A DNA stretch of 64,000 nucleotides, taken from Thunnus maccoyii (lineage: Eukaryota; Chordata; Actinopteri; Scombriformes; Scombridae). The stretch lies in NCBI RefSeq assembly GCF_910596095.1, contig NC_056542.1, forward strand, positions 25,126,457-25,190,456, given 5' to 3'. Numbering within the stretch: position 1 is the stretch's first letter; every line of letters starts with the position of its first letter. Positions 53,673-64,000 of this stretch are shown piece by piece. Below the pieces are notes generated by a model. It saw only the letters and a program-made list of their open reading frames with translations, searched no databases and was not told the origin of the DNA. The translations under genes and the position numbers were made by a program.

Positions 53673-56600
53673 ATGGAGATATTAGGAAGCACGTTTGATG
53701 ACTCGGTGTTTTCGGAGGCGAGAGACCGAGTCTCTGTGTCTTTGTCCTCTTACAAAGCCAAAGTGTGTGAGCCGGAGGTGAGTCTGTTCAACAGCAGCTA
53801 ACTTCACCACAGCTGACATGACTGACTGACGTTTTCTGGAAAGAACAACGTAAATACAGCATTAGTAGTGACTGACAATATATATTTTTCAGTTTTCCCT
53901 ATAATTACACCGAATTAGGCTATACTATATATTTCCTATTTTCACGAAACTTCCAAGTAAATTATCAGGCAATTACAGACCCGTAAGATATACACACATA
54001 CAGTAGCTGTTATACTTTACATGCCGGCTAATAAAATATATTTATCTTAAGAATAAACTTACAAACAAATCTATCCAAATTAGGGCTGGGTGATATGGAC
54101 TAAATTGAATATCACGGTATTTTTGACCAAATACCTCGATATTGAAATTGCAACAATATTGTTGGGATGATTATTGGTGCTTTCACAAAATATTTACACA
54201 ATGAGGTTTTTGATAAATAATCATCAGTAATGTGGATATAATAACTAAGTGGCTAAAGGCAAATAATAAATAATAGCTAAAACAGTCTGGTAAGTTTGGA
54301 AAATTACATCACTTTATTGTAATGCAGCCTTTGAAACCAGGAAAAGACAACACTTATGCCATATCATGATATTATGATATCCAAAATCTAAGAAAATATC
54401 AAGTGTCATATCACAATATTGATATAATACCAATATATTGCCCAGCCCTAATCCAAATGCATATTTTGTCTGCTTACATTTTCAGTAAATGATATTTCCT
54501 GGATATGTAATGTGTTTGCATCTGGTTCCAGTGAAAGTTTTTAATATTGCTTCACAGTTTACACTCACCGAGCACTTTATTAGAACACCTGTGCAGTCTA
54601 ATGCAATCCAACACAACAGCTCTGCCATCAATTCTTTTTATGAAGCTTATATGTTTTTCAGTTTTTGTTGACATTATCAGAAAGGTGATAATTCTACTTT
54701 ATGTATTATTGAGGTTTAAGTGGGTGGTGGTGGTGTACTGAAGTGCATTATATTGAAAAGTGTTTTGTCCACCCCATTAACCTACATGAAACCACCCACT
54801 ACAACCTCAATAATAGACATAAAGTAGAATTATCACCTTTCTGACAATGTCAACAAAAACTGAAAATGTATAAGCTTTGTAAAAGTAGAATTTATGGCAG
54901 AGCTGTTGTGTTGGATTGCATTAGATTGCACAGGTGCTCTAATAAAGTGCTTGCTGAGTGTATATGTGGCTAAGTATCCAAAAAAAAAGTCTCCACCAGT
55001 CATTGAGTCGCTCCATGAAGGATTTTTTAAAATTGTTGTTGTTTTTTCTCCTCCTGTTTCTCTCTGCAGTGGTTTTGTGAGAGCGCCGCTCTCGATACAG
55101 ACGATTCTTTGGAGAAGCAGAAAGTCCACAAGTTTAGAGGTGACTTGGCTGTGAGGCAGGGCAAATATCAGGTAATTAAACAGCAATTCAATTCAATTAA
55201 TCATCGCTTGTTTAAAATATGCACCAAAGGCTATTGTGATTCTCTAGTCCCGGTTACAAATTTCCAGTGAAGTTGGTGACATAATTTCAAGATACAGAAT
55301 AAAATAATGGAGGCACATTTACATTTTATTACTCGGCTTGTTTATGGGACTATTATGCAAAACTGTAGCCATGAACTGGTATTTGAATGTTTCTGTAGAG
55401 CTACTGTGGAGATAAGAACAAACAGGACTTATTTATTCCCATGTACACATGAACACTTTCCAACAGAACAGAATATCTGTTGTTCAGTTTTTTTAATATG
55501 GGTTGCCATTACTTGTTAGTACCTTCCATGTTCTTGGTGTAATATATTTATAATAGCCAGCAGTGTGTGCCACAGAGACATTTCCTGACAGCATGGAAGG
55601 GTCTCAGGAAACACATTTAGCTACATCACACCGGAAATCTTTTTGAAATTGAAACATTAAATACATCTGTAATCTGCTCTATTTGAACAACCCGCTCTCT
55701 GCTATCATGGTATGTAATAATGATATGATGAAACACTTAAATAGAAATAAATTAATCAAGTTCCAGTACGTTTATATTAACAATAGCACACAACAGAGGC
55801 TGCTTGAGCTTTTACATGTCACACTGTTTTTTTTTTTTTTTTAAGGTGTATAATGTTCAAACTCTTCATTTTCTATCCTAATGGTGTGTGTGTGTGGTGT
55901 AGATAGCCCTGGATGCGTACAGCAGCTGCCTGGAGTGGATTGCTGACAACAACCTGACCATCAGAAGGGATGTGCTGGAGGGAATGGCTCGATGCTGCAC
56001 CAAACTGGGACAGAGAGAAAAGGCGTTGGACTTGGCTGACTTACTGGTAATTCAGTCAGTTTTTCATGCTGAACAGTGTCCCACACAGGTGACTGTACCT
56101 GGAACAACCTGCTGTCGGTGTGACACCCTTTGTATACCACTAGGTGTTCAAAAATCTAAATTAATTACACTGATTGCTAGAACCACCAGTGCATGATAAC
56201 AAAATATCTTTTTTTTTTTTTTTTTGTACTTGATAAATAGTCATTGCAGCCACCTTGCTTGCATAAAAAGGTTGCCATCCTACAACCATTAAGGACAATG
56301 ATACACCATTGCAGACTTTATGTTGTCTGATTTAGATGAACAGTACTCAATAAGTTAGATTCCTTTTAAGAGTGAATTTTAACAAGAAGCATCGCCCAAA
56401 CAAAAAAATATATGCTATAAGAAATTTAAAAAAAGGTAAACTTCACTATTGACATTTCTTTAAGTGCACCAAGGTTTTAGACATTTAGTATCTTGACCTG
56501 TGGTTGATTTTCACTCACCTTTCATGGTGTGAAAATCAGAGTGTTGAGGCTTGAAACTTCATTGAGACAGTTTATTTCTGTCATTTAATTCAGCGTGAAG

Positions 56601-58224
56601 TGCTAATGAAGTTTGAAAATTTCGACTGATTCGGAAAAAAATGTCTCTTAGTGCTTCTTACATCAAGAGTTGGCTCTCAAACAGAAACATCTTTAAAACA
56701 CAAACCCACCGGAGTCCATGTTTACAGATTGTTGGGGTAAATTGTCCAACAATGCAGCTCGTGAATGCAGTCTATGTGGACGGTCAACTCTTACATCTTA
56801 GAGGCTAGAGTTTCCCTACAGCACATGAACACACCACTCTGGAAGACTTCAAATCAATCCATGAAATAAAACCATAACTTTGATAAACTGAGAGCTGACA
56901 GGCTCCTTTATGTCTCTGTATGTGTCTCTCTCTCTCCAGAGCAAAGAAGCCTCCAACACCTGTCATCTCATCGGCCTCCTGCTGCTCAAGGTAAACATTG
57001 ACCAGAACACACACAGCTGGGGATGTTTTTATATTTGTACTGCTTTTATTGGCGCTACATCGTTCTGTGGAGATATAACATATTTTAATAAGCTAACAAG
57101 CAATGCAAAGGGAGCTTTATTGATTATATGCAACATACTTTTTTTTACTAAAGGTCAGCATCTACCAGCATTTTGGAGCCATAGGATCAAAGGTGTCGTC
57201 TCTGCAGCAGCTGTGCAGCCTGCTGCCCTTTAACCCTTGGCACTGGTGCACCCTAGGACAAACGTGTCTGCAGCTGCTGGAGAGGGACAGAGCCACAGGT
57301 AGGATGGAGTTCACTACCTGTCTGATTTAAAACCAATATAATATATATTGCTTTTTTAAAAAAAAATCTGCTTCAATGACTGGACACTGATCTTTTTCTG
57401 TAAGTTGTATTAATTAAGACGTAGATGTAAATGTGATTGATTTGTCCACATGACCTGAAATGATCTCTCCTGTATTTACCCTTTACTAGGATCCTGTTCC
57501 CCACAGAGGTGTGAGTCAGCAGGAGAGCAGAGGGATGGAGAGACTGCGGAGCAACAGGAGGAGGCAGCAGAGCTCGATGAGGACAGGATCTGGCTGAAGG
57601 CCTGCACGAGCTTCATCAGGACAAGGTACAGCTCAAAAAGGAGAAGAGCACTCTGTAGAGACAGACAGACAGATCTAGAAAGACCAGTGGGCCTTGATGT
57701 GTTGTGCGTCGTTTGTACAGAGAGGAAGTATAAATGATAAGTGTATTTGTCTCTTTGATGTCTGCCTTCAGACTCCTGTTGAGAATCCTTCGGCAGCAGC
57801 AGTCGTCCTTTGTGCTGCAGCGCAGCGAAAGTGCCCTCCAAACAACAGAAAAGGCGTTACAGTGGCTAAATCCCAAAGAGACAACTCTGCAGGCCGTCAC
57901 TGAGGTGAGCCAAGAGCTCCTGGTTTTGTGTATGAATGCTACGTAAAGGGTTGATTCCCAGAAAGTTTTGGGTTAGCGAAGGCGAGGGGCTGAGTCACTG
58001 GATAATTTTTACACAGCTTTCAGTGTGCCTGTTCCTTTTGTTTCACCTCCCAGGTGATGTCAGAGGACCTGATCCCAGAGAAGATGAGGGAAGACTACCA
58101 GGACGGGGAGAGTTTGGCTACCGTGTGTGTGCAGAGCTTCAGAGAACGCTGGTGGAACAAGATCTTACTGACTGGAGTGCTAGAGACTGATGGATGTCAA
58201 CATCGGACGGACACAAAGTCCTGA
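53673..58224 (+). CDS. c8orf76: C8orf76 homologue, uncharacterised TPR-like helical protein
   Basis: Eight coding exons: 53673-53777, 55070-55171, 55903-56046, 56940-56990, 57154-57298, 57490-57625, 57772-57904 and 58054-58224; 987 nt, 328 aa. Landmarks shared with human C8orf76 are FDDSVFSEAR near the start, the C.EP.WF motif, KFRGDLAVRQGKYQ.AL (a TPR-like helix pair; human has KFKGDLAYRRQEYQKAL), RRDVLEGMARCCTKLG, PFNPWHW, LKACTSFIRTRLLL and an EVMSEDLIPEKM block near the end. The function of this family is not established. Exons 1-3 encode repeats like those in TPR proteins. In human it lies next to ZHX1 and can be read through from it; here a lectin gene intervenes. The polyadenylation signal is at 58713-58718. 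Confidence 0.92.
54081..54450. mobile_element. hAT-type MITE with perfect 8-bp target-site duplication (c8orf76 intron 1)
   Basis: The ends are TAGGGCTGGG (54081-54090) and CCCAGCCCTA (54441-54450). The flanking octamer ATCCAAAT is identical on both sides (54073-54080 and 54451-54458). It is 370 bp, rich in ATATCA/TGATAT motifs, with no coding capacity. Perfect flanks and matching ends suggest a fairly young insertion. Confidence 0.92.
54560..54962. mobile_element. Foldback (near-palindromic) DNA element in c8orf76 intron 1
   Basis: It begins TACACTCACCGAGCACTTTA and ends with the near-exact reverse complement, ..AAGTGCTTGCTGAGTGTA. Arms of about 170 bases pair almost throughout with a loop of about 60 bases around 54740-54785. 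The TA at each end fits a mariner-like TA target. The ACTCACCGAGCACTTTATTAG-type terminus is a widespread fish repeat. Confidence 0.85.
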
Positions 58225-59759
58225 TGCTCTAGTGTTACCTGTTTACAGAGAAGTTGGTGGGGAAAAAATCACTGTACAGATCCCATCTAAGAGCAGAGAA
58301 AGACAGTGACGAACCAGATCCACCTCCAATGACATGACTCCCTATAAAGTACATGTCTAACTAGTGACGTTCTGTTGCATAATCAGGGAACAAGGACTGC
58401 ATTTACTAAAGAGCCATTTGGTAGAACTTCACACATTGTTCCCTAAAACGTAACAGATTATTTTAATGTGTGTCCCTTCATGTAAAGCACAGTGAGAACT
58501 GCACAGTGGGTACAATAATAGTTAATCCCACAGTACCAAACACTGAATGTGTCACCTATTTAATATCGTGGTATGTGTAGTTGATGACTGTGATCCTACT
58601 CTGCCTTGACAAAGGTCACAAAAGGAGACAAAGTCAGACGTTTTAAATTCTTTAATGTTCTCCTGAAATCTAACTTATATCATAACATGTTCATATCTTT
58701 AAAAATCATTTTAATAAAACATACATATTTTGTTTTTACACTTCTGTTTGGTTTTGTTCTTGTTGCTGAAATATTGTCAACCATTTTACAGAAATCAAAA
58801 GTGTTTCATAGCAGATATTTGTTGGACATGTGAGATCAGGAAAAGCACAGGTGTAATTAATAGTAATAATAATGGCTGCATCCCATTTATTTGTACCAGT
58901 GTCAGGTCCCTGCTATGGTTCAAATTGGGTTACTAAATGTAACAGTAAGGCTTTTAGTTCCACCTGTGTTTCTCCTGATATGTTGTGAAACAGGCCTGTT
59001 GTTTTAGATGCAGGCACTTCTCATTTAAACATTTAACTTCACAGTTCAGAAGCAGTCTGCCTTCATTATTAACTGTACTCAGAATTGATGCTCACAGCTG
59101 GCACTCCCCCTCTTAGTAGTCAGGTGTTCTTGGGTTACGTAGCAGAATATTAAACACGTAATTTAAGTGCAGTCGGTAAGTACTGGATTCACATGATATA
59201 CCAACGCAGGTGTTTTCACTAAATTGCCTGATTAGACCTCATCAGGACTGTGGGTGTGTACAGACTGTGCTTGATTGACATCTTCTGTTCTGTTGTATCT
59301 TTTACAACGGGACACTCAACACCTTTAATCCCTCTAGTTTTGTGACATCACATACTGTATCTCCAACCTGAGCGGAGATCTAATCAGCCTAATAACTGAG
59401 AAAAAAACTGTGTGTATGCAGTAGACACTACAAAATCATGTGACTATTCACAAGATTAAACCAATATTATGTTTTTAACATGAAAAAATCTTTTTTTTTC
59501 TAAGTACTACACACAAAACAGACAAAGGTTGATGCTCCTACACACTTACCTACTAGTTTAGTACAGTGTGATACACTATATTTCACAGGGACAACTGAAT
59601 ACACCATGCTCCACTGACCTGTATGATTACATCTTCTCTGTGCCTGTGCGTGAAGGTGAATTTAGATTATACCACCAGATGTAAAACCTATGTTTGTCCA
59701 CAGTTTGTATATTTCTGTCAGGTCTTGGTTATGTTTGGTTCAGGCCTGCTGTGTGTCAG
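58225..59759. other. c8orf76 3' UTR and tail-to-tail spacer to fam83a
   Basis: The c8orf76 3' UTR ends near AATAAA at 58713-58718. Beyond it lies a diverged fragment of the AGGAAAAGCACAGGTGTAAT repeat (about 58838-58915). The rest should hold the fam83a 3' UTR on the minus strand; a minus-strand AATAAA is present at about 58887. No exon is recognised. Confidence 0.45.
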
Positions 59760-61147
59760 TCACTCAGTCATGCTCTTGCTCCTTCCCAATGTTGTCATCC
59801 CGCTGCTGTGAAACGCCCTCCAGCCCAGCTGTCCACCCATCTCTTGTCCAATCCCGTAGGCGCTGCCGAATGAGTGTTGTCTAGCCACGGGTCTGGGTCT
59901 CCCAGTGTGATTCCAGTTTAGTCTTGCAGACTGCTGGGAGGTACAGTGCTGTAGGTGCAGCTTGGTTCCTGTAGCTGGTAAGAACAGCTTGGAGTCTGTC
60001 TGGAGCTGAACCTTAAGATGAGTCTCCATACCTGTTGATGCTGACATTAACCCTGGCAACTCTGTGGATAAATGACGGTGCCTCTGTGGCTGATCTTGCC
60101 TCCTGGTTCCAAAGGACCAAAATTTGGTTTCTAATCCAGATGTGTGGCCTCTTGGATGGGTTAAAGGGAACTGAAGCCCTGTGTTTGTTTGCTTTTGCTG
60201 TGACATGGAGGGAGAGAAGACATTAGGATTATCAGACAGAAAGTCCATGTGTTGTTTTAAGTTAAGTGTGTAGCTCCATTGTCCTCTTTGTGTGTTTAAA
60301 CCTGCAGCGATCCCTGAAGGCTGTGTCATCCTGTGTCTATGTCTTTGCTGAAAGAAAAGTGTTTCAGTACCAACATTATGGTAATCAAGATTAGAATTAG
60401 TCTTGAAAGGGGATTGATAACGGACAGTATTGTGCTGTGTGTGTGTCAGGGAGCCCAGAGTGTTTGACTCTTGAAGCTTTGCAGCATTTTCAGCTGCAGT
60501 GGTGGTGGTGGTGGTGATGGTAAGGCCGGTGAGCTCAGGCTGACTGCATGAGTCGTGGGTCTGACTGAGAGGATTCGAGTGACTCTGGATCTGGTTTTGA
60601 GCTGGATCTTGTGTCTGGTTTTGATTCTTCTCCAGAGATTCCACGTTTATTTTTGCGTCATGCTGGGTTAAGACTGCTTCCACTGCATGCTTCGGCTTTT
60701 CCACGGATACACTCTGCGGTGTTTCTGCTTGAACCACAGTTTTCGAGCACAGCTGTGTTTGGATTTGGATCTGTGAAAGAGGTTTTGTCTGCGTTTGTGT
60801 ACCTGCAACATGCAGAGGGTGTGTATTACCATCGCTGCACTCAAACTCTGCACTGAGTTTAGATAATCCACTACTTGGGACATCTGCGGGCATTTTTGCT
60901 TTTGTCTGCGTGTTTTGTGCATCTTCAGACCAAGCCCGGCACATTGTTTTGTTCTGGCTTGATTTCGACTGACTGAAACTGTCACTGTAAGTGTGAGGCA
61001 CAGTAACGAAGCCGGGGACTGGTTTAGAGCTGCAGTACAGCCTGTGGAATTCCTGATGGAAGGGTGTGACCGCGCTGCCCTTTACAAGAACAGCAAGACT
61101 CCGATGGACCTGCCAGGACAGCCAGGAGAAACTGAGGAGACGACACA

Positions 61148-61200
<53 letters not shown>

Positions 61201-63896
61201 TAGAGGATTACTGAGAGCTCTAGTAAAGCTGAAAATCAAAGAAAGCAGTCTATACATGCAAATACATACAAATATATAATTCGAGCACATTATCAGATGC
61301 GCAAACACACTCACACACAATCAAAACTCTAAATGAGGTATTCATGTATGTATGTACCTGTATGAGCCAGTCAGCGCCTCATTCCAGTCAGTGATGATGA
61401 AACTTTCAGCAATTTGGCCAGTCAGCTTCCTGCCTGTCTTGGCACAGTAAGTCTGTCCATCAACACTGCGAACTGACAGCTTCTATACACAAATATGGTG
61501 GAAAAGTAACACACACCAAGGGTTGTAGTGAAGTGCTGATCACTGGAGGTAGACTTGAGAGTAGGAAAAAAGTGCCGCACATTCTGGCTCCATATGCTTT
61601 TCTCTTTTATTCAGAAGACATTTGGGCCCTCAGGTCTTCTTCTAGATCAACAATCACAGTAGCACACAGGCATGCGGGCCACACCCTAGTAACACATCTG
61701 ATGGTGATAATCATGTTCCACCATTAGGGTGAGAAAAAAACAATCAAGAGGCCTTCAGCGAATCAAAACTTTTAACAAATAGTGACAGGAACTACAACCA
61801 ATCAATTCTCTTCAAATAAAGTGACAAAAACCAACATGTTTCATACCATATATAGAGATTTAAATTCACTTATTTTGGTATATTCAAATATGTTAAAATA
61901 CATTTATTTTGAATATATTTCTAAAAGATATACAGAAAAAGTTAAACCTCAGCTCTGGATGAACATCTGGCTTGTTCTAGGAGCATCTGGATGTTCATCC
62001 AGAGCTGAGGTTTAACTTTTCTGTACATATATTAGAAATGCATATGGAGCCAGGATGTGTGACACTTTTTTCCTACTCTCAAAGCTTCTATACAAACACA
62101 CAAACATTTTATATTCGTATTTCCTTTGCTCAGCTATGAGGCCAGCTGAAAGCTAAGAAGTTGTGATGGTTTTATTTGTTAACTAGGATAAATTATGATG
62201 GACATTCTTTTCATTGCAACATAAGATTAACTGAGTGGCACTTTAGGACATGGACGAAATGTCTGAAAAAGTGATAATAAGTAGACATGAAAAAATGTCT
62301 AATATAGGTTTTTGTAGCACTGCTCATCACTTGTTGCAGTTTCTGTTGCTGTAAATAAAAAAGTACATGAATAATAGCAAATAATTATCTTACAATATAC
62401 AGTAGTGTTTATCACAATTCAGTTATTTTTCAACAAAGTGTTAAAGGATAGATTCACAATTTTTCAAGTCTGTCTTAAAACAACAGTCAGGTGTCCATGT
62501 GAACACTGAAAGAGGTTTTCCTCACTGTAATCATTCCTCTTGTTCATACTGACCATTAAAAGATCCTCTTCAAATGCACTTTCAATGTAAGTGATGGGGG
62601 CCAAAATCCACAGTGTGTCTACACAGTCATTTAAAAGTTGATCTGAGCTTATATGAGGCTTCAGCAGTCTGAGTTAGTCATATTAAGTTGATATCTGCCA
62701 CATTTACAGTCTCTTTAGCATCAAATTCCCTCTTTGTGTTTCCTCAGACAGTGTTTTTGAACTGTGGTGGAAGTATAGTAACGAGAAGAGTTTACCTGAA
62801 GCTTCATATCAGCTTCAGGTAAACTTTTAAATATATTTTTGCACAGAAGGAGGAATGTGGATTTTGTCCACCATCACTTATAATTAAAGCACATTATGAA
62901 GGGATCTTCTAATAGTCTGTTTGAGCAGGAGGAATAATTATGGGAAGAAAAACCTATTTTAATGTTGATTTGGGTACCTGACTGTTGTTTTAAGACAGAC
63001 TTGAAAAAATGTGTACCTGTACTTTAAAAATCTGGTCACTGCAGCAGCAAATTAAATAAAAGAACAAAAAAGATTTAATGTAGAGCTTTACCATGATGTT
63101 CTACTGCACTGGATCATGATAAACACATGCTTATTGTGTGTTGGATTGTCAAGTGACACATTTAGATCCCAATTCTCAATCTCATTATTCAAGAAACCCC
63201 AACTGGACTGATGAGCTCCTGACAAACTACTCCTGCTGTTCTAGGCATAATTTAGGATTATTAGGATTAGGATTTGATCCAGGACTGACTCTCCAGAAGT
63301 CCCCCGCTTTTCCAAACACTTGTAGGGTTGTGCATAAAACCCGCTGGGCCCTTGTTTACAGTCTGCCCAAGGTGCTTTCCATGTTCACTATGAGTCTAGT
63401 GTTAGCATCTGGCAGGCAGCCAGACATCTGTGCTGTGTGGTGCTGCAGGGAGAAGCTGTGGTGCTTTGGTTTATGGCTGAGTGGTTACAAGAGGAAGAAG
63501 ATGACTAAATGACACTAATGACAATAATAATGATGCAGCAGGTTTTAGAAAAGCAGCGAACACAAGACTTTTTCATTTTAGGTAAACAAATCTCAGGTTT
63601 ATATTTGAACTTTTTTTTTTTTTAGCTTTTAACTCAGTGAGGCTATAAATAATATAAAAATAACAGCAAAAACAGAAAGAGGGGGCAATGTAGACAGGCA
63701 GGCGGTGAGACAGGAAGACGGACAGACTCACTGGGAAGTTTTTGCTGTTGAGTTTGAGCTCTTGCCACATGCTGACAAACAGGTTCAGGTTGAGATGATC
63801 CAGCAGCAGATGAATGGACACATTCCTTCTGCTGGCCTCCAGAAGATCACACAGCAGCTCCACGTCACTGAAGCTGTCCATCACTATGACCAGGGC
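59760..63896 (-). CDS. fam83a: FAM83A, DUF1669 protein (3' three coding exons; 5' part outside window)
   Basis: Minus-strand exons are 63896-63732 (55 codons, phase 0), 61482-61358 (125 nt) and 61131-59760 (1372 nt with stop). The pseudo-phospholipase-D DUF1669 fold shows as ALVIVMDSFSDVELLCDLLE, VRSVDGQTYCAKTGRKLTGQ, FIITDWNEALTGSYSFSWL and FHRLYCSSKPVPGF, closest to FAM83A, as expected beside C8orf76. In the family this fold binds casein kinase 1 isoforms and has no phospholipase activity. After it comes a tail of about 410 residues rich in Gln, Thr, Ser and His with no recognisable domain, much longer than the roughly 130-residue human tail. The upstream exons lie beyond 64000. The 3' UTR lies tail-to-tail with c8orf76. 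Confidence 0.88.
61156..61197. repeat. (CA)n microsatellite in the last fam83a intron
   Basis: Read on the coding (minus) strand this is (TG)n, ending about 25 bases before the acceptor of the final fam83a exon. The intron is only 226 bp long. Confidence 0.95.
61553..62087. mobile_element. Nested foldback element in fam83a intron
   Basis: The outer arms 61555-61597 (TTGAGAGTAGGAAAAAAGTG..) and 62042-62083 (..CACTTTTTTCCTACTCTCAA) are nearly perfect reverse complements. Inside the right half a second inverted repeat pairs 61931-61967 with 61990-62025 (arms about 36 bp, one-base slip, loop about 22). It lies 70 bases beyond the acceptor of the exon at 61482. The superfamily is unknown and there is no coding capacity. 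Confidence 0.75.
62441..63027. mobile_element. TTAA-flanked palindromic MITE (piggyBac-like) in fam83a intron
   Basis: TTAA at 62441-62444 and 63024-63027 bounds a 587-bp element. The ends AAAGGATAGATTCACAATTTTT / CAAGTCTGTCTTAAAACAAC are mirrored at the right as GTTGTTTTAAGACAGACTTG..GTACTTTAA. The arms keep pairing inward, and a separate 15-bp hairpin (AGTTTACCTGAAGCT) sits at about 62790-62828. TTAA borders are the mark of piggyBac insertion. No transposase is present. Confidence 0.8.
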
Positions 63897-63900
63897 CTAC

Positions 63901-63926
63901 ACAAACACACACACACACACACACAC
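63901..63926. repeat. (CA)n microsatellite next to fam83a exon acceptor
   Basis: About eleven CA units lie directly upstream (minus strand) of the acceptor for the exon beginning at 63896, so this splice site too is preceded by UG repeats. Confidence 0.9.
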
Positions 63927-64000
63927 TCTTGCTCGGTGACAGATCACTAAAGGCATCAATCACCTGCACAGACAGATATCACTCACTGTGTATCTGACCT

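Noticed and set aside
60035-60226. Plus-strand frames within 59760-61131
   Set aside because: They are antisense to the long fam83a exon, which has correct splice phase and family motifs.

Overview
The window is nuclear DNA from a vertebrate, almost certainly a teleost fish and probably a percomorph-like genome. Genes are split into short exons with GT-AG introns, many under 300 bp. CA/GT microsatellites and small fish-type DNA-transposon derivatives are common. Several gene pairs keep the order known from human chromosomes. No bacterial, phage, CRISPR or organellar features were seen.

Layout, left to right. (1) 1094-1903 (+): the last two coding exons of ccdc127, whose 5' end lies outside the window. 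(2) 3908-4607 (-): a two-exon, 158-residue telethonin (tcap), read by splicing two fragments whose codon phases match. (3) 7541-9222 (-) and 10477-13685 (+): mrpl32 and psma2 in the same head-to-head arrangement as human 7p14. (4) 15660-33313 (+): the complete 30-exon atad2 gene (1519 aa), with acidic, AAA+, degenerate AAA+ and bromodomain parts and a 15-nt microexon. (5) 34860-43920 (+): zhx1, with a 5' noncoding exon and seven coding exons (923 aa). It has five homeodomains but no C2H2 zinc fingers. (6) 49761-52715 (+): a secreted 284-aa lectin joining an F-type (fucolectin-like) domain to a C-type lectin domain. (7) 53673-58224 (+): the c8orf76 homologue (328 aa). (8) 59760-63896 (-): the 3' three coding exons of fam83a; its 5' part lies beyond the right edge.

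atad2, zhx1, c8orf76 and fam83a form the block known from human 8q24.13, here with a lectin gene inserted between zhx1 and c8orf76. The left half joins pieces that are separate in human (5p15 ccdc127, 17q12 tcap, 7p14 mrpl32/psma2). The genes are not an operon. They act in separate places: mitochondrial ribosome, proteasome, chromatin, Z-disc, and secreted innate recognition. Introns and intergenic stretches hold at least nine recognisable nonautonomous DNA elements (hAT-like, TTAA-type, foldback), one LINE 3' tail, several microsatellites, and an inverted pair of dispersed repeats on either side of the zhx1 5' end. Exon limits were deduced by hand from splice sites and codon phase. Every complete gene gives a coding length divisible by three.
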